Shown here piece after piece: positions 23,159 to 32,307 of a stretch of 64,000 bases of DNA (positions are counted from its first letter, which is position 1; each line of letters starts with the position of its first letter). Both the position numbers and the translations under genes were made by a program. The notes under the pieces are model-generated. The model searched no databases. It had not been told where the DNA came from and worked only from the letters and a program-made list of their open reading frames with translations. The DNA is from Variovorax sp. YR752. GTDB lineage: Bacteria > Pseudomonadota > Gammaproteobacteria > Burkholderiales > Burkholderiaceae_C. The stretch is taken from positions 1-64,000 of the forward strand of contig CAMATD010000002.1 of assembly GCA_945860785.1 (NCBI GenBank), given 5' to 3'.

Positions 23159-25427
23159 TCAAGTCAGGAGATCGTCCAGTCTCATCGGCAGACTTCGAAG
23201 GCGCTTGCCAGTGGCGTGATGGATGGCGTTGGCAATGGCTCCAGCTGCGCCGACACAAGCGACCTCACCGACACCCTTGGCGCCCACCGCATTGAATCGA
23301 TCGTCACTTTCATCGACGAAGTCAACCTCAATCTCACGCACGTCGCCGTTGACCGCGATCTGATATTCCGCGATGTTGTTGTTTAGGAAGCCACCAAATC
23401 TTGGATCGACTTCACTGGCCTCGCTCAGGGCAGCGCCAATTCCCCAAACGACACCGCCATACACCTGACTCATGGCCGTTCGTCGACTGATGACCTTGCC
23501 ACAGTCAACTACTGAGACCACGCGGGTCACACGAGGACGAGGGATTCGAGGGTCGACCTGCACTTCTACAAAGTGTAGCGATGAAAGAAAACGCAACGTA
23601 GTCAGGGAACTCGGGTCCTGCGAACGCGATCTTGCCGACGGCTGCGTCCTGGTAGGCCGTTGGCCTCAATCCGGGAGGAGCTCCTTGCGCCTGTACTTCA
23701 ATGTGATCGAGCTTCGCGGCCTTCAAAATGTCCGCGACAGATTCGGAGCGGCCGTCGGTGTGCATCAACTTGCCGTTTGACAACGTCAGCGTTCGCGCGT
23801 CTGCCCCATTGAGTGGACTGTTCTTGCGGTTTGCCGCCAATTCGACCAGGCGCATCCGCAAACGTCTTGCTGCGTCTTGCACTGGTGGCATCGCTGTGGC
23901 AGCTCCCCAGGAACCCGCGGTCGTATGCTGCGGTGGAGCCGCCGTGTCCCCTATTGTGATATCGATGGCATCGGGTGAAACTCCCAATTCGCTCGCCGCG
24001 ACCACGGCGATCGCTGTGCGAATGCCTTGCCCCATCTCGTGCCCACCCACCGACAGCACGATCCGACCGTCGGGATACATGCGAATGACGGCTACGGCGG
24101 GAGAGATGTAGCCCGGATAGGCGCCTACGGCCACGCCCCAGCCGATCAATGCTCCGTTATCGGCCCGCATCGATCCAGGGATCGGATTGCGTCGGTTCCA
24201 ACCGAACTTCTCGGCTCCACGTTGAAGGCACTCCTGAAGGCGGCGCGACGAGAAGGGCTTGCCAGTGATGGGACAACGTGTTGCCTCGTTCTTGAGACGG
24301 AAAGCCACGGGATCGATGTTGAGTCGAAAGGCGACTTCGTCGATTGCGCTTTCGAGTCCGAAGAACGATGCCATCTCCATGGGCGCTCGCATGAAGCCGG
24401 GCGTCTGAATGTCTTGCTTCACCAGCGTCGTTGACCCGCGGAACGCGCTCCACGCATACATGCGTCCGGTCGTTTCCTCACCGGTGTAAGGCATCCGGTC
24501 GAACCGCGACGTCTGCGATCGCACCTCATGGATGCCGGTTTGAATCACGCCTTCCTTGGTCAATCCAAGGCGGATGCGACGTTCAGTGGCCGGCCGAAAG
24601 CTTGTCGCGTGGAAGATTTGTGGCCGCGAAACGGTGAGCTTGACGGGGCGGCCGACGCGTCTAGCGGCCACGGCGGCGAAAACGGTATGCGGAGACATCG
24701 ATCCACGTTGACCGAAGCCACCACCGACATACGGCGCGATAACCCGCATCTTCTCCGCGGCTATGCCCAGCGCGATCGAGAGTCCTTGTTTCAACGCCTG
24801 TGCCGCCTGCGTACCCTCATGGACGATAAGATGCCCCATGCGCCACTCGGCTATGGTCGATAGCATCTCCATCGGATTCTGATGCTGCGCCGAAGAGAAG
24901 AACGTTTGATCGTAGACGATTTCCGCGTTCTTCAGGGCTGAATCGGCATCACCCTGCTTAATGTCCTTGAAGTACTCGGTGACTTTGTCCTGCAGCACTT
25001 CCTCACGCCCGGGTGCGTCCATCTGTACGGCGATGGGTTGTGCGTCGTAGGTCGCCGAGATGGCCTCAGCGCCCTCGGTCGCGGCTTCGAGCATTTCGGC
25101 AATGACAAGCGCGATCGTCTGGCCTCGATAGGCGATGGTCGCCGACTGCATCGGCATCATGCCCTGAATTGCGTGGCCTCCCGCAAACGAGAATGCGACC
25201 GGATGAAGTCTGTCCATGTTCTCGTGCGTAAGCACCAGAAGAACGCCAGGCACCCGAGACGCGACGGCCGTGTCGATGCTTCGAATCGTTCCCTTGCCAA
25301 CCCTGGCTGCAACGGGAATGGCGTAGGCCATTCGGGGCAGGATGCGATCCGCACCGTAAATGTTGCGTCCTTTGACCTTGTCCAGGCCGTCAACGCGCTG
25401 CGCATCAGCGCCGATAGTCGTCGTCAT
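23159..25427 (-). pseudogene. molybdopterin-binding subunit of a xanthine dehydrogenase family (PaoC-like) enzyme, frameshifted near 23578
   Basis: RVDGLDKVKGRNIYGAD...GGGFGQRGSMSPHTVFAAVAARRVGRPVKL; C-terminal end in another frame HFVEVQVDPRIPRPRVTRVVSVVDCGKVI...GVGEVACVGAAGAIANAIHHATGKRLR. Confidence 0.85.
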
Positions 25428-25432
25428 GTTCG

Positions 25433-26425
25433 TTACGCCCGCTGATGTGCAATGAGGAGGGAGTCGACCACGGTGTTAACTCCGAGAGTTACGCAGAAGG
25501 CATTTTGCGAAGTGGTCTTCGCGCCTTCAAAAGCGAGTTCACCCGCGTGTCTCGCCGTTGCCTCTGTGAGCTTTTCGCCCACGAGGCTGCGCTCCGCCTT
25601 GAATGCGCGCCACGGACGCGTTGCCACCCCTCCAACGGCAATGCGAGCGTCCTTGACCATGTCGCCTTCCATCAGCAGTGCCACGGCAGCTGACGTCAGC
25701 GCGAAAGCGTACGATTCCCTGTCACGGATTTTCTGGTAGGTCGAAGCCCGTCCGAGCGGCGTTTTCGGGATGCGAATGCGGACGATGAGTTCATCGCGCT
25801 CGAGCGCGTTCTCGATATGAGGAGTGCTGCCTGGTTCGCGGTGCAAATCACCGATCGGAATGGCACGTCGCCCTCGGGGGCTCAGCGTTTCGACGATCGC
25901 GTCGAGTGCTATCAGTGCGATGGCCCAGTCGCCGGGGTACGACGCGATGCAAGAATCGCTGGTACCAAGCAGAGCGTGTCCACGATTGAGTCCTTGCATC
26001 GCCGGGCAACCACTTCCCGGTGACCGCTTGTTGCATGCGAACTGTGTGTCCCGGAAATAGGTGCATCGCGTGCGTTGAATCAGGTTCCCCCCCAAGCTGG
26101 CCATGTTGCGCAACTGCTGCGATGCAGCCTTCCAGAGCGACTCGGAGATGAGTGGGTAGTTCGCGTTGACGAACGGATGGTCGGCGAGATCACTCATGCG
26201 GACCATAGAGCCGAATCGCAGTTCGCTCGGATCGGAAACGTCGATATGAGCGAGTTCGGCGAGGCCGTTGATGTCTACAAGTTCCGTCGGCTGCTCGACG
26301 TTGACTTTCATCAGGTCGACGAGGGTGGTGCCACCGGCAAGAAAGCGCGGCGCACCTGTGGACTGTGACAGCGCGGCCACGGCTTCCGATGCCGTCTTCG
26401 GGGCGAAAAAGGTGAACGGTTTCAT
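25433..26425 (-). CDS. FAD-binding subunit of a xanthine dehydrogenase family (PaoB-like) enzyme with an extra Cys-rich loop
   Basis: FLAGGTTLVDLMKVNVEQPTELVDINGL; NLIQRTRCTYFRDTQFACNKRSPGSGCPAMQGLNRGHALLG. Confidence 0.9.
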   Translation of the reverse strand: MKPFTFFAPKTASEAVAALSQSTGAPRFLAGGTTLVDLMKVNVEQPTELVDINGLAELAHIDVSDPSELRFGSMVRMSDLADHPFVNANYPLISESLWKAASQQLRNMASLGGNLIQRTRCTYFRDTQFACNKRSPGSGCPAMQGLNRGHALLGTSDSCIASYPGDWAIALIALDAIVETLSPRGRRAIPIGDLHREPGSTPHIENALERDELIVRIRIPKTPLGRASTYQKIRDRESYAFALTSAAVALLMEGDMVKDARIAVGGVATRPWRAFKAERSLVGEKLTEATARHAGELAFEGAKTTSQNAFCVTLGVNTVVDSLLIAHQRA

Positions 26426-27021
26426 GCCGATTTTCCCGCTGCAACAACTTTGACCGCCGCCACGATTCCGCGATAAGCGCTACATCGACAGAGATTTCCG
26501 CTCATGTATTCACGGATCATCTCGTCGTTGAGCGTATGGCCTTCGTTGACGCAGGCCACGGCAGACATGATCTGGCCTGGCGTGCAGTAGCCACACTGCA
26601 ACGCATCGTTGTCCAGAAACGCTTGCTGTATCGGATGGATCGAGCCGCCTGGACCAGTAAGCCCTTCGATGGTGGTCACACGCTTTCCACGCGCGCTTTG
26701 GGCGAGCGTCAGACATGCGAGAACGCGACGTCCCTCGACATGCACGGTGCACGCGCCGCATTGACCTTGGTCGCAGCCCTTCTTGCTCCCGTTCAGGTCG
26801 AGATGTTCCCGCAAGGCGTCCAAAAGCGTGACGCGCGGATCTGCGACGATGGATCTGGGAACGCCGTTGACCGTGAGTGCGATCTCGATACTGGTCGTCG
26901 CCGATGCCGAACGGTTCGAGGTCTCAGTTGCTCTAGCCAGCGTGGCGCCCGAAGCGGTCGTGAGCGCGACCCCCGCGCCAAGCAACTCGCGCCGAGTGAT
27001 CGGCAAATTGTCGTTTTCCAA
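26422..27021 (-). CDS. 2Fe-2S subunit of a xanthine dehydrogenase family (PaoA-like) enzyme with a Tat-type leader
   Basis: ITRRELLGAGVALTTASGA leader; CDQGQCGACTVHVEGRRVLAC; CGYCTPGQIM; CRCSAY. Confidence 0.92.
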   Translation of the reverse strand: MENDNLPITRRELLGAGVALTTASGATLARATETSNRSASATTSIEIALTVNGVPRSIVADPRVTLLDALREHLDLNGSKKGCDQGQCGACTVHVEGRRVLACLTLAQSARGKRVTTIEGLTGPGGSIHPIQQAFLDNDALQCGYCTPGQIMSAVACVNEGHTLNDEMIREYMSGNLCRCSAYRGIVAAVKVVAAGKSA

Positions 27022-27422
27022 GAACTTTCTCCTGATTCGAGCCGAACTTGGACGAGCCGGCGATCGTTACTCACAGCGTCACTTTGATTGCGCTGTCCAA
27101 ATCAGTCTACGTAGACTCCTGTCGCAGAGCCATAGCTGAAGAGTCATCAGATCGATGCCATGAAGTCATGTATTCGCGCCGACAAGTTCGCCGACGAAAG
27201 TCAGCCACGTGCGCACGTCGGACCGCGCATTTTTCACTTCGCAGAAAGCAAGGCACACCCACGTGCTGCTCAACTTGAGAGCCTTGCGGCAGTGCGAGAT
27301 CTTGATGCACGGGAGATTGCAGAACGGTTAGGCGCGCAACAGCGCCGCGGCCCGCTCTCTGATCTCAACTCACGATAAGACGGCGTTTACGACGGCTTTA
27401 GACTTTTGGTGGACTCTGCTTT

Positions 27423-27450
27423 GAAAGAAAAAGCGGCCCCAGGGGGCCGC
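27423..27450 (-). terminator. Rho-independent terminator
   Basis: Minus strand GCGGCCCCCTGGGGCCGC hairpin followed by TTTTTCTTTC. Confidence 0.8.
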
Positions 27451-27483
27451 TCGATCATCCCGCAGCTTGCACTGCAGAGCGAC

Positions 27484-27633
27484 TCACTTCTTCTTGGCCG
27501 CTGTTTTCTTCGCTACGGGCTTTGCGGTCGCGGCCTTCTCGGATTTTCGCTTTGCAGCCTTGGGGTCGACTGCCGCCTTGAACGCCGCGCCAGGAACGAA
27601 CTTGGGCAGGCGGCAAGCACCGGCAATCTAGCT
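27484..27633 (-). pseudogene. C-terminal remnant of an HU-like DNA-binding protein with a Lys/Ala-rich tail
   Basis: Minus-strand frame IAGACRLPKFVPGAAFKAAVDPKAAKRKSEKAATAKPVAKKTAAKKK*; no complete N-terminal domain visible and a TAG lies directly upstream. Confidence 0.5.
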
Positions 27634-27702
27634 GCAGAGCGCGCACGGCGTCGCTGACGGTTGTCCGATTCGCGGTTGCTACATACCAACAGGACACGCG
27701 CT

Positions 27703-28953
27703 CTACCTCATCGCTCTTGGCCCCGCGCCGCTGGGGTTTCCGTGCCGCGGAAGCCAGTACGCCAGGGTTCCCGCCGCCGCAAAGGCGATCAGCCCGGTCA
27801 CGGCGACTCCCGCGGCCAGCGACAGCCCGCCTGCCAGGAGGGACAGCAGCGCTGGGCCACAGGAGGAACCGATGTCAGACATCAGGCGCCATATGCCGAG
27901 AAAGTGCGCGCGTCCGTGACGCGGCGACTGGTCGGCGCCGATGGTCATGATCATTCCCGAGCCAATGCCGTTGCCGAAGCCGATCGCCAGTGACGCGAGC
28001 AACAGCGTGAGGATGCCGGACGTCAGGGGCATCAGCAGCATCGCGAGCCCCATGATCAGCATCGACGGCACCGCGACCCAACGCCTTCCCTTCCTGTCCA
28101 TCACTTTGCCGGCCGGGTAGAACACCAGCATGTCGACGCCGCCGGCCAGGCCGTAGATCAACGAAGCCACCGAAGGCGCCAGCGCGAGGTGGTCGGCCCA
28201 CAGCGGGATCACGGCCTGGCGCGAGGCCCGCACCGCACTCACCAGAACCACGCCGACACCCAGTGTGAGGAACACATGCCGGTGGTCCCGCAGCGTCGAG
28301 ACGATGGAGGTGGAGGCAGGCGCCGGCTGCCCGGCCGGGACCGGCGGCGCCTCGAGGTCGGGGATGCGCGCCCCTATCGCCGCAGCCCCCATCACCGCCA
28401 CGATGCCGACCACATAGGCCGCCGCCAGGCCGAACACATGCACCGCCGCAGCCGCGAGGAAGGGCCCGGCGAACATGCTGATGCGCATGACGCCGCCCAG
28501 CGTCGACAGCGCCCGCGCACGGTATTCGATGGGCACCGCTTCGGTCATGTAGCTCTGGCGCGCCAGGTTGTAGACCGCCTGCGACATGCCCACCATGAAG
28601 CACCCCGTGGCGAACAGGCCGAGATGCGAGGTCAGCCCGCACAGGAGCATGCCAAGACCGCTCCACACACCCGCTGCGACGATGGCCCAGCGCTCGCCCC
28701 AGCGCATGGTGATCATCGAGGCCGGGATGTTGTTGAATAGCGAGCCGATGCCGATCATCGCGATCACCAGCGCGGCCATGGGCACGGAAGCTCCCAGGTC
28801 GCGCGCCGTCAGCGGCACGATCGGCAGGATGGCTCCCTCGCCCAATCCGAACAACAGCGAAGGGGCAAAGGCCGGCACGGCGATGCGCCACAGGGAAAAC
28901 GAAGAAGACGGGGTTGAGGACGGCGAGGTCGGAGCGGCGGGCGGGGATGACAT
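27703..28953 (-). CDS. MFS transporter
   Basis: 12-TM-like ORF; FNNIPASMITMRWGERWAIVAAGVWSGLGMLLCGL. Confidence 0.85.
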   Translation of the reverse strand: MSSPPAAPTSPSSTPSSSFSLWRIAVPAFAPSLLFGLGEGAILPIVPLTARDLGASVPMAALVIAMIGIGSLFNNIPASMITMRWGERWAIVAAGVWSGLGMLLCGLTSHLGLFATGCFMVGMSQAVYNLARQSYMTEAVPIEYRARALSTLGGVMRISMFAGPFLAAAAVHVFGLAAAYVVGIVAVMGAAAIGARIPDLEAPPVPAGQPAPASTSIVSTLRDHRHVFLTLGVGVVLVSAVRASRQAVIPLWADHLALAPSVASLIYGLAGGVDMLVFYPAGKVMDRKGRRWVAVPSMLIMGLAMLLMPLTSGILTLLLASLAIGFGNGIGSGMIMTIGADQSPRHGRAHFLGIWRLMSDIGSSCGPALLSLLAGGLSLAAGVAVTGLIAFAAAGTLAYWLPRHGNPSGAGPRAMR

Positions 28954-29218
28954 ACGCAGAAGGATTCGGGTTTGCTGCCCCGGCCCGCCGGGCAGACAGA
29001 GGCGCGGCAATTGTCTCGCTGATGCCGGATGTCTGCACGACCGCGTACGTGACGACCGACATCTCGCGCGCGGCATGACGGTCCCACATCATCAGACCTG
29101 GGGCGGCGCCTCGGACCGCAGCTATTCTTTGCACACGACGCTGCGCAGTGAGTCCGAGCGCGGCCCCAGCAACGGAGCGAACCTCAACATCGTACAACCC
29201 TTTTCCGAGGCGCTTGGA

Positions 29219-30124
29219 TTAGGTGGTCGCGAAGCGCTCGGTATAGAGCTGCGCCACCCAGTCGATGAACACCCGCACCCGCGGCGAGAGCTGCCGGTGG
29301 TGCGGGTACAGCACCGAATGCGCCATCGGCGGGCAGGGCGTGTGCGCGAGGATCTCCACCAGGGTGCCCTCGCGCAATTGCCGCTCGATGCCGTAGCGCG
29401 GTACCTGGATGATTCCGCAGCCCTGCTCGGCGCAGATCTTGTAGCTGTCGGCGCTGTTGACGCTGATCCAGCCTTTCAACGTGTGCTCCTCGACCTTGCC
29501 GTCGACCTCGAAGAGATAGGGGAACACATCGGGCCGTGATGCCGAGAAGAAATTGACGCCGGTGTGCTGCCCCAGGTCTGCAGGCTGAAGCGGCGTGCCG
29601 TGCGCAGCGAGATAGGCCGAGCTCGCGCAGGTGACCTGCGGCACAAGCGCGAGCCGCCGCGTGACCAGCGATGAATCGCGCGGCTCGCCGGCGCGCACCA
29701 CGCAGTCGACACCTTCGCGAACCAGGTCCACCAGGCGGTCGCCGCTGCCCATCGCGAGTTCGATGTGCGGGTAGCGCGCGTGGAACTCGCCGATGCGCGG
29801 CAGCAGTAGGTCGTTCGCGGGAGCGCCGTGGATGTCGATGCGCAGCTTCCCTCGCGGATTGACCGCCAGTTGCGCGAGCGAGGACTCCGCGTCTTCCAGG
29901 TCGCGCAGCAGGTGGCAGCAGCGCTCGTAGAACGCCTGCCCGTCGGCCGTGGTGCGCACCTGCCGCGTGGTGCGTTCGAGCAGCCGCACGTGCAGCCGGG
30001 CCTCCAGCTCCTTGATGGCGTGGGTGGCGGTGGCGCGCGGAATGTCGAGCGCGGTGGCGGCCTGCGTGAAGCTGCCGAGCTCGACGATGCGGGTGAAGAG
30101 CCGCATGGCATCGAAGCGGTCCAT
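29219..30124 (-). CDS. LysR family transcriptional regulator
   Basis: MDRFDAMRLFTRIVELGSFTQAATALDIPRATATHAIKELEARLHVRLLERTTRQVRTTADG. Confidence 0.92.
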   Translation of the reverse strand: MDRFDAMRLFTRIVELGSFTQAATALDIPRATATHAIKELEARLHVRLLERTTRQVRTTADGQAFYERCCHLLRDLEDAESSLAQLAVNPRGKLRIDIHGAPANDLLLPRIGEFHARYPHIELAMGSGDRLVDLVREGVDCVVRAGEPRDSSLVTRRLALVPQVTCASSAYLAAHGTPLQPADLGQHTGVNFFSASRPDVFPYLFEVDGKVEEHTLKGWISVNSADSYKICAEQGCGIIQVPRYGIERQLREGTLVEILAHTPCPPMAHSVLYPHHRQLSPRVRVFIDWVAQLYTERFATT

Positions 30125-30241
30125 GGCGTCTGTCCTCGGCCTTTATTGTTGAGTTTGATTGGATTGTATTGGCAGGTTTGCGGTCTTTATTCAATGGCGA
30201 GGAATAGACAGACTCGCCCTCGAACACCAAGGAGCGACCTC

Positions 30242-30697
30242 ATGCCACTGATCTTTCTGCGTCTGAGAGGCCTTTACGACCGCCTCGAACCCCTCTGCTA
30301 CCTGCTGCTGCGCATCGCCTTCGGGCTGATGCTCATGACCCATGGCGTCCCCAAGCTGCTGGGCCGCAGCCACGGAACCATGGCCGATCCGATGGCGGGA
30401 TCGGTCAACCTGATCGCCAACGTGCTGCACCTGCCGGCCGCGCCGCTGATCGGCTGGTTCATCGCGCTGCTCGAAGGCGTGGGCGGTCTGATGCTGGCGG
30501 TCGACTTTCTCACGCGCCTCGTTGCGCCGATGGTGACGGTGCAGATGCTGGTCATCAGCTTCCTGCTGGCGCCGACCTTTCCCTGGATCGACCGCGGTTT
30601 CGAGTACCCGCTGATGCTGGTCTTCGTGGCGCTCTTCATCACCGCGCGCGGCAGCGGGCGCGGCTCGGTCGACGCCTGGCGCGGCCGCGAGTTCTGA
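30242..30697 (+). CDS. DoxX family membrane protein
   Basis: LLLRIAFGLMLMTHGVPKLLGRSHGTMADPMAGSVNLIANVLHLPAAPLIGWFIALLEGVGGLMLAV. Confidence 0.8.
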   Translation: MPLIFLRLRGLYDRLEPLCYLLLRIAFGLMLMTHGVPKLLGRSHGTMADPMAGSVNLIANVLHLPAAPLIGWFIALLEGVGGLMLAVDFLTRLVAPMVTVQMLVISFLLAPTFPWIDRGFEYPLMLVFVALFITARGSGRGSVDAWRGREF

Positions 30698-30734
30698 CGC
30701 CCCGAACCGATTCGCCTTCACAAGAAAGCCCACG

Positions 30735-31317
30735 ATGAACGACACCACGACATTGCATGCGAAGGACGGCAAGCCCGCCCTCAGCAGGCGCACCTTCATG
30801 ATGACCACGGCGGCCGGCGCCGGCTCGCAGGCCACCCGCGTCACCGTCAACGGCAAGCTCCACGAACTGGCGCTGGAGCCCCGGGCTTCGCTGCTCGACG
30901 TGCTGCGCGAGCAGTTGGGCCTGACCGGCGCCAAGAAAGGCTGCGACCACGGTCAGTGCGGCGCCTGCACGGTGCACATCGACGGCCGCCGCGTGGCGTC
31001 GTGCCTCACGCTCGCGGTGAAGACCGATGGCTGCGCCGTTACCACCATCGAAGGCATCGAGGCGCCCAACGGCACGTTGCACCCGATGCAGCAGTCCTTC
31101 GTCGACCACGACGCGCTGCAATGCGGTTACTGCACGCCGGGCCAAGTGATGGCGGCGATTGCCTGCGTGCGCGAAGGCCACGCCACCAGCGACGCGCAGA
31201 TCCGCGAGTACATGAGCGGCAACATCTGCCGGTGCGGCGCCTACGCGGGCATCGCTCGAAGCGATCCGCGAGGCCGCGCCGCAGATGCGCCGCCTGGAGG
31301 GCGTACGCCATGCATGA
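30735..31317 (+). pseudogene. 2Fe-2S subunit of a second PaoA-like xanthine dehydrogenase family enzyme, frameshifted near 31254
   Basis: LSRRTFMMTTAAGAGS leader; CDHGQCGACTVHIDGRRVASC; CGYCTPGQVM; CRCGAYAGI; expected tail LEAIREAAPQMRRLEGVRHA* in another frame. Confidence 0.85.
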
Positions 31318-32305
31318 CTTCGCCTACCTCCGCCCGCGCAGCACAGGCGAGGCCGTGCAACTGCTCGTGCCACACCAGCCCGGCGCGCGCTACTTCGCGG
31401 GCGGCACCACGCTGTTCGACCTGATGAAGCTCGGCGTGGAAGCACCGGCCACGGTGATCGACATCACCCGCATCGAGGGGCTTGCGCGCATCGACGCCAG
31501 CGACCGCACGGAGCTGCGCATCGGCGCGCTCGCGGCGATGAGCGACGTGGCCGAGCACGCCGTGGTGCTGCGCGAGTTTTCGGCGCTCTCCGAATCGCTC
31601 TGGAAAGCCGCGTCGCAGCAGCTGCGCAACATGGCGACCGTGGGCGGCAACCTGCTGCAGCGCACGCGCTGCGCCTACTTTCGCGGCAGCCCCGAGTTCG
31701 CCTGCAACAAGCGCGCGCCTGGCAGCGGCTGCTCGGCCATCGGCGGAGCGAACCGCGGGCACGCGGTGCTCGGCGGCAGCGAGGCCTGCGTGGCGATCTA
31801 TCCCGGCGACATGGCGATCGCACTCACGGCCTTCGACGCAATGGTCGACACCGTGAGCCCGCGCGGCGAGCGCACGGTGCCGGTGCGCGAGCTGCACCGC
31901 GAGCCCGGCGCTACCCCGCACCTGGAGACGGTGCTGGCGGCCGACGAGCTGATCGTGCGCATCCGCATCCCGCGCGGCCCTGTCGGCCGTGCCTCGACGT
32001 ACCACAAGATCCGCGACCGCGAGTCGTACGCCTTCGCGCTCGCCTCGGCCGCCGGGGCGGTGCACATCCGCGGCAACCGCGTGGCCGATGCGCGCATCGC
32101 GCTCGGCGGTGTCGCGACCCGGCCGTGGCGGGCGACCGAGGCCGAGCGCAGCCTCGTCGGCATGCCGCTCACGCGTGCTGCCGCACGGCGCGCGGCCGAG
32201 CTCGCTTTCACGGGCGCGAAGCCGCGCGAACACAACGCGTTCAAGGTGGCGCTCGGCATCGAGACGGTGACCGACGCGCTCATGCTGGCCAAGGACAGGA
32301 GCTGA
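31310..32305 (+). CDS. FAD-binding subunit of a second PaoB-like enzyme with an extra Cys-rich loop
   Basis: MHDFAYLRPRSTGEAVQLL; YFAGGTTLFDLMKLGVEAPATVIDITRI; NLLQRTRCAYFRGSPEFACNKRAPGSGCSAIGGANRGHAVLG. Confidence 0.9.
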   Translation: MHDFAYLRPRSTGEAVQLLVPHQPGARYFAGGTTLFDLMKLGVEAPATVIDITRIEGLARIDASDRTELRIGALAAMSDVAEHAVVLREFSALSESLWKAASQQLRNMATVGGNLLQRTRCAYFRGSPEFACNKRAPGSGCSAIGGANRGHAVLGGSEACVAIYPGDMAIALTAFDAMVDTVSPRGERTVPVRELHREPGATPHLETVLAADELIVRIRIPRGPVGRASTYHKIRDRESYAFALASAAGAVHIRGNRVADARIALGGVATRPWRATEAERSLVGMPLTRAAARRAAELAFTGAKPREHNAFKVALGIETVTDALMLAKDRS

Positions 32306-32307
32306 AG

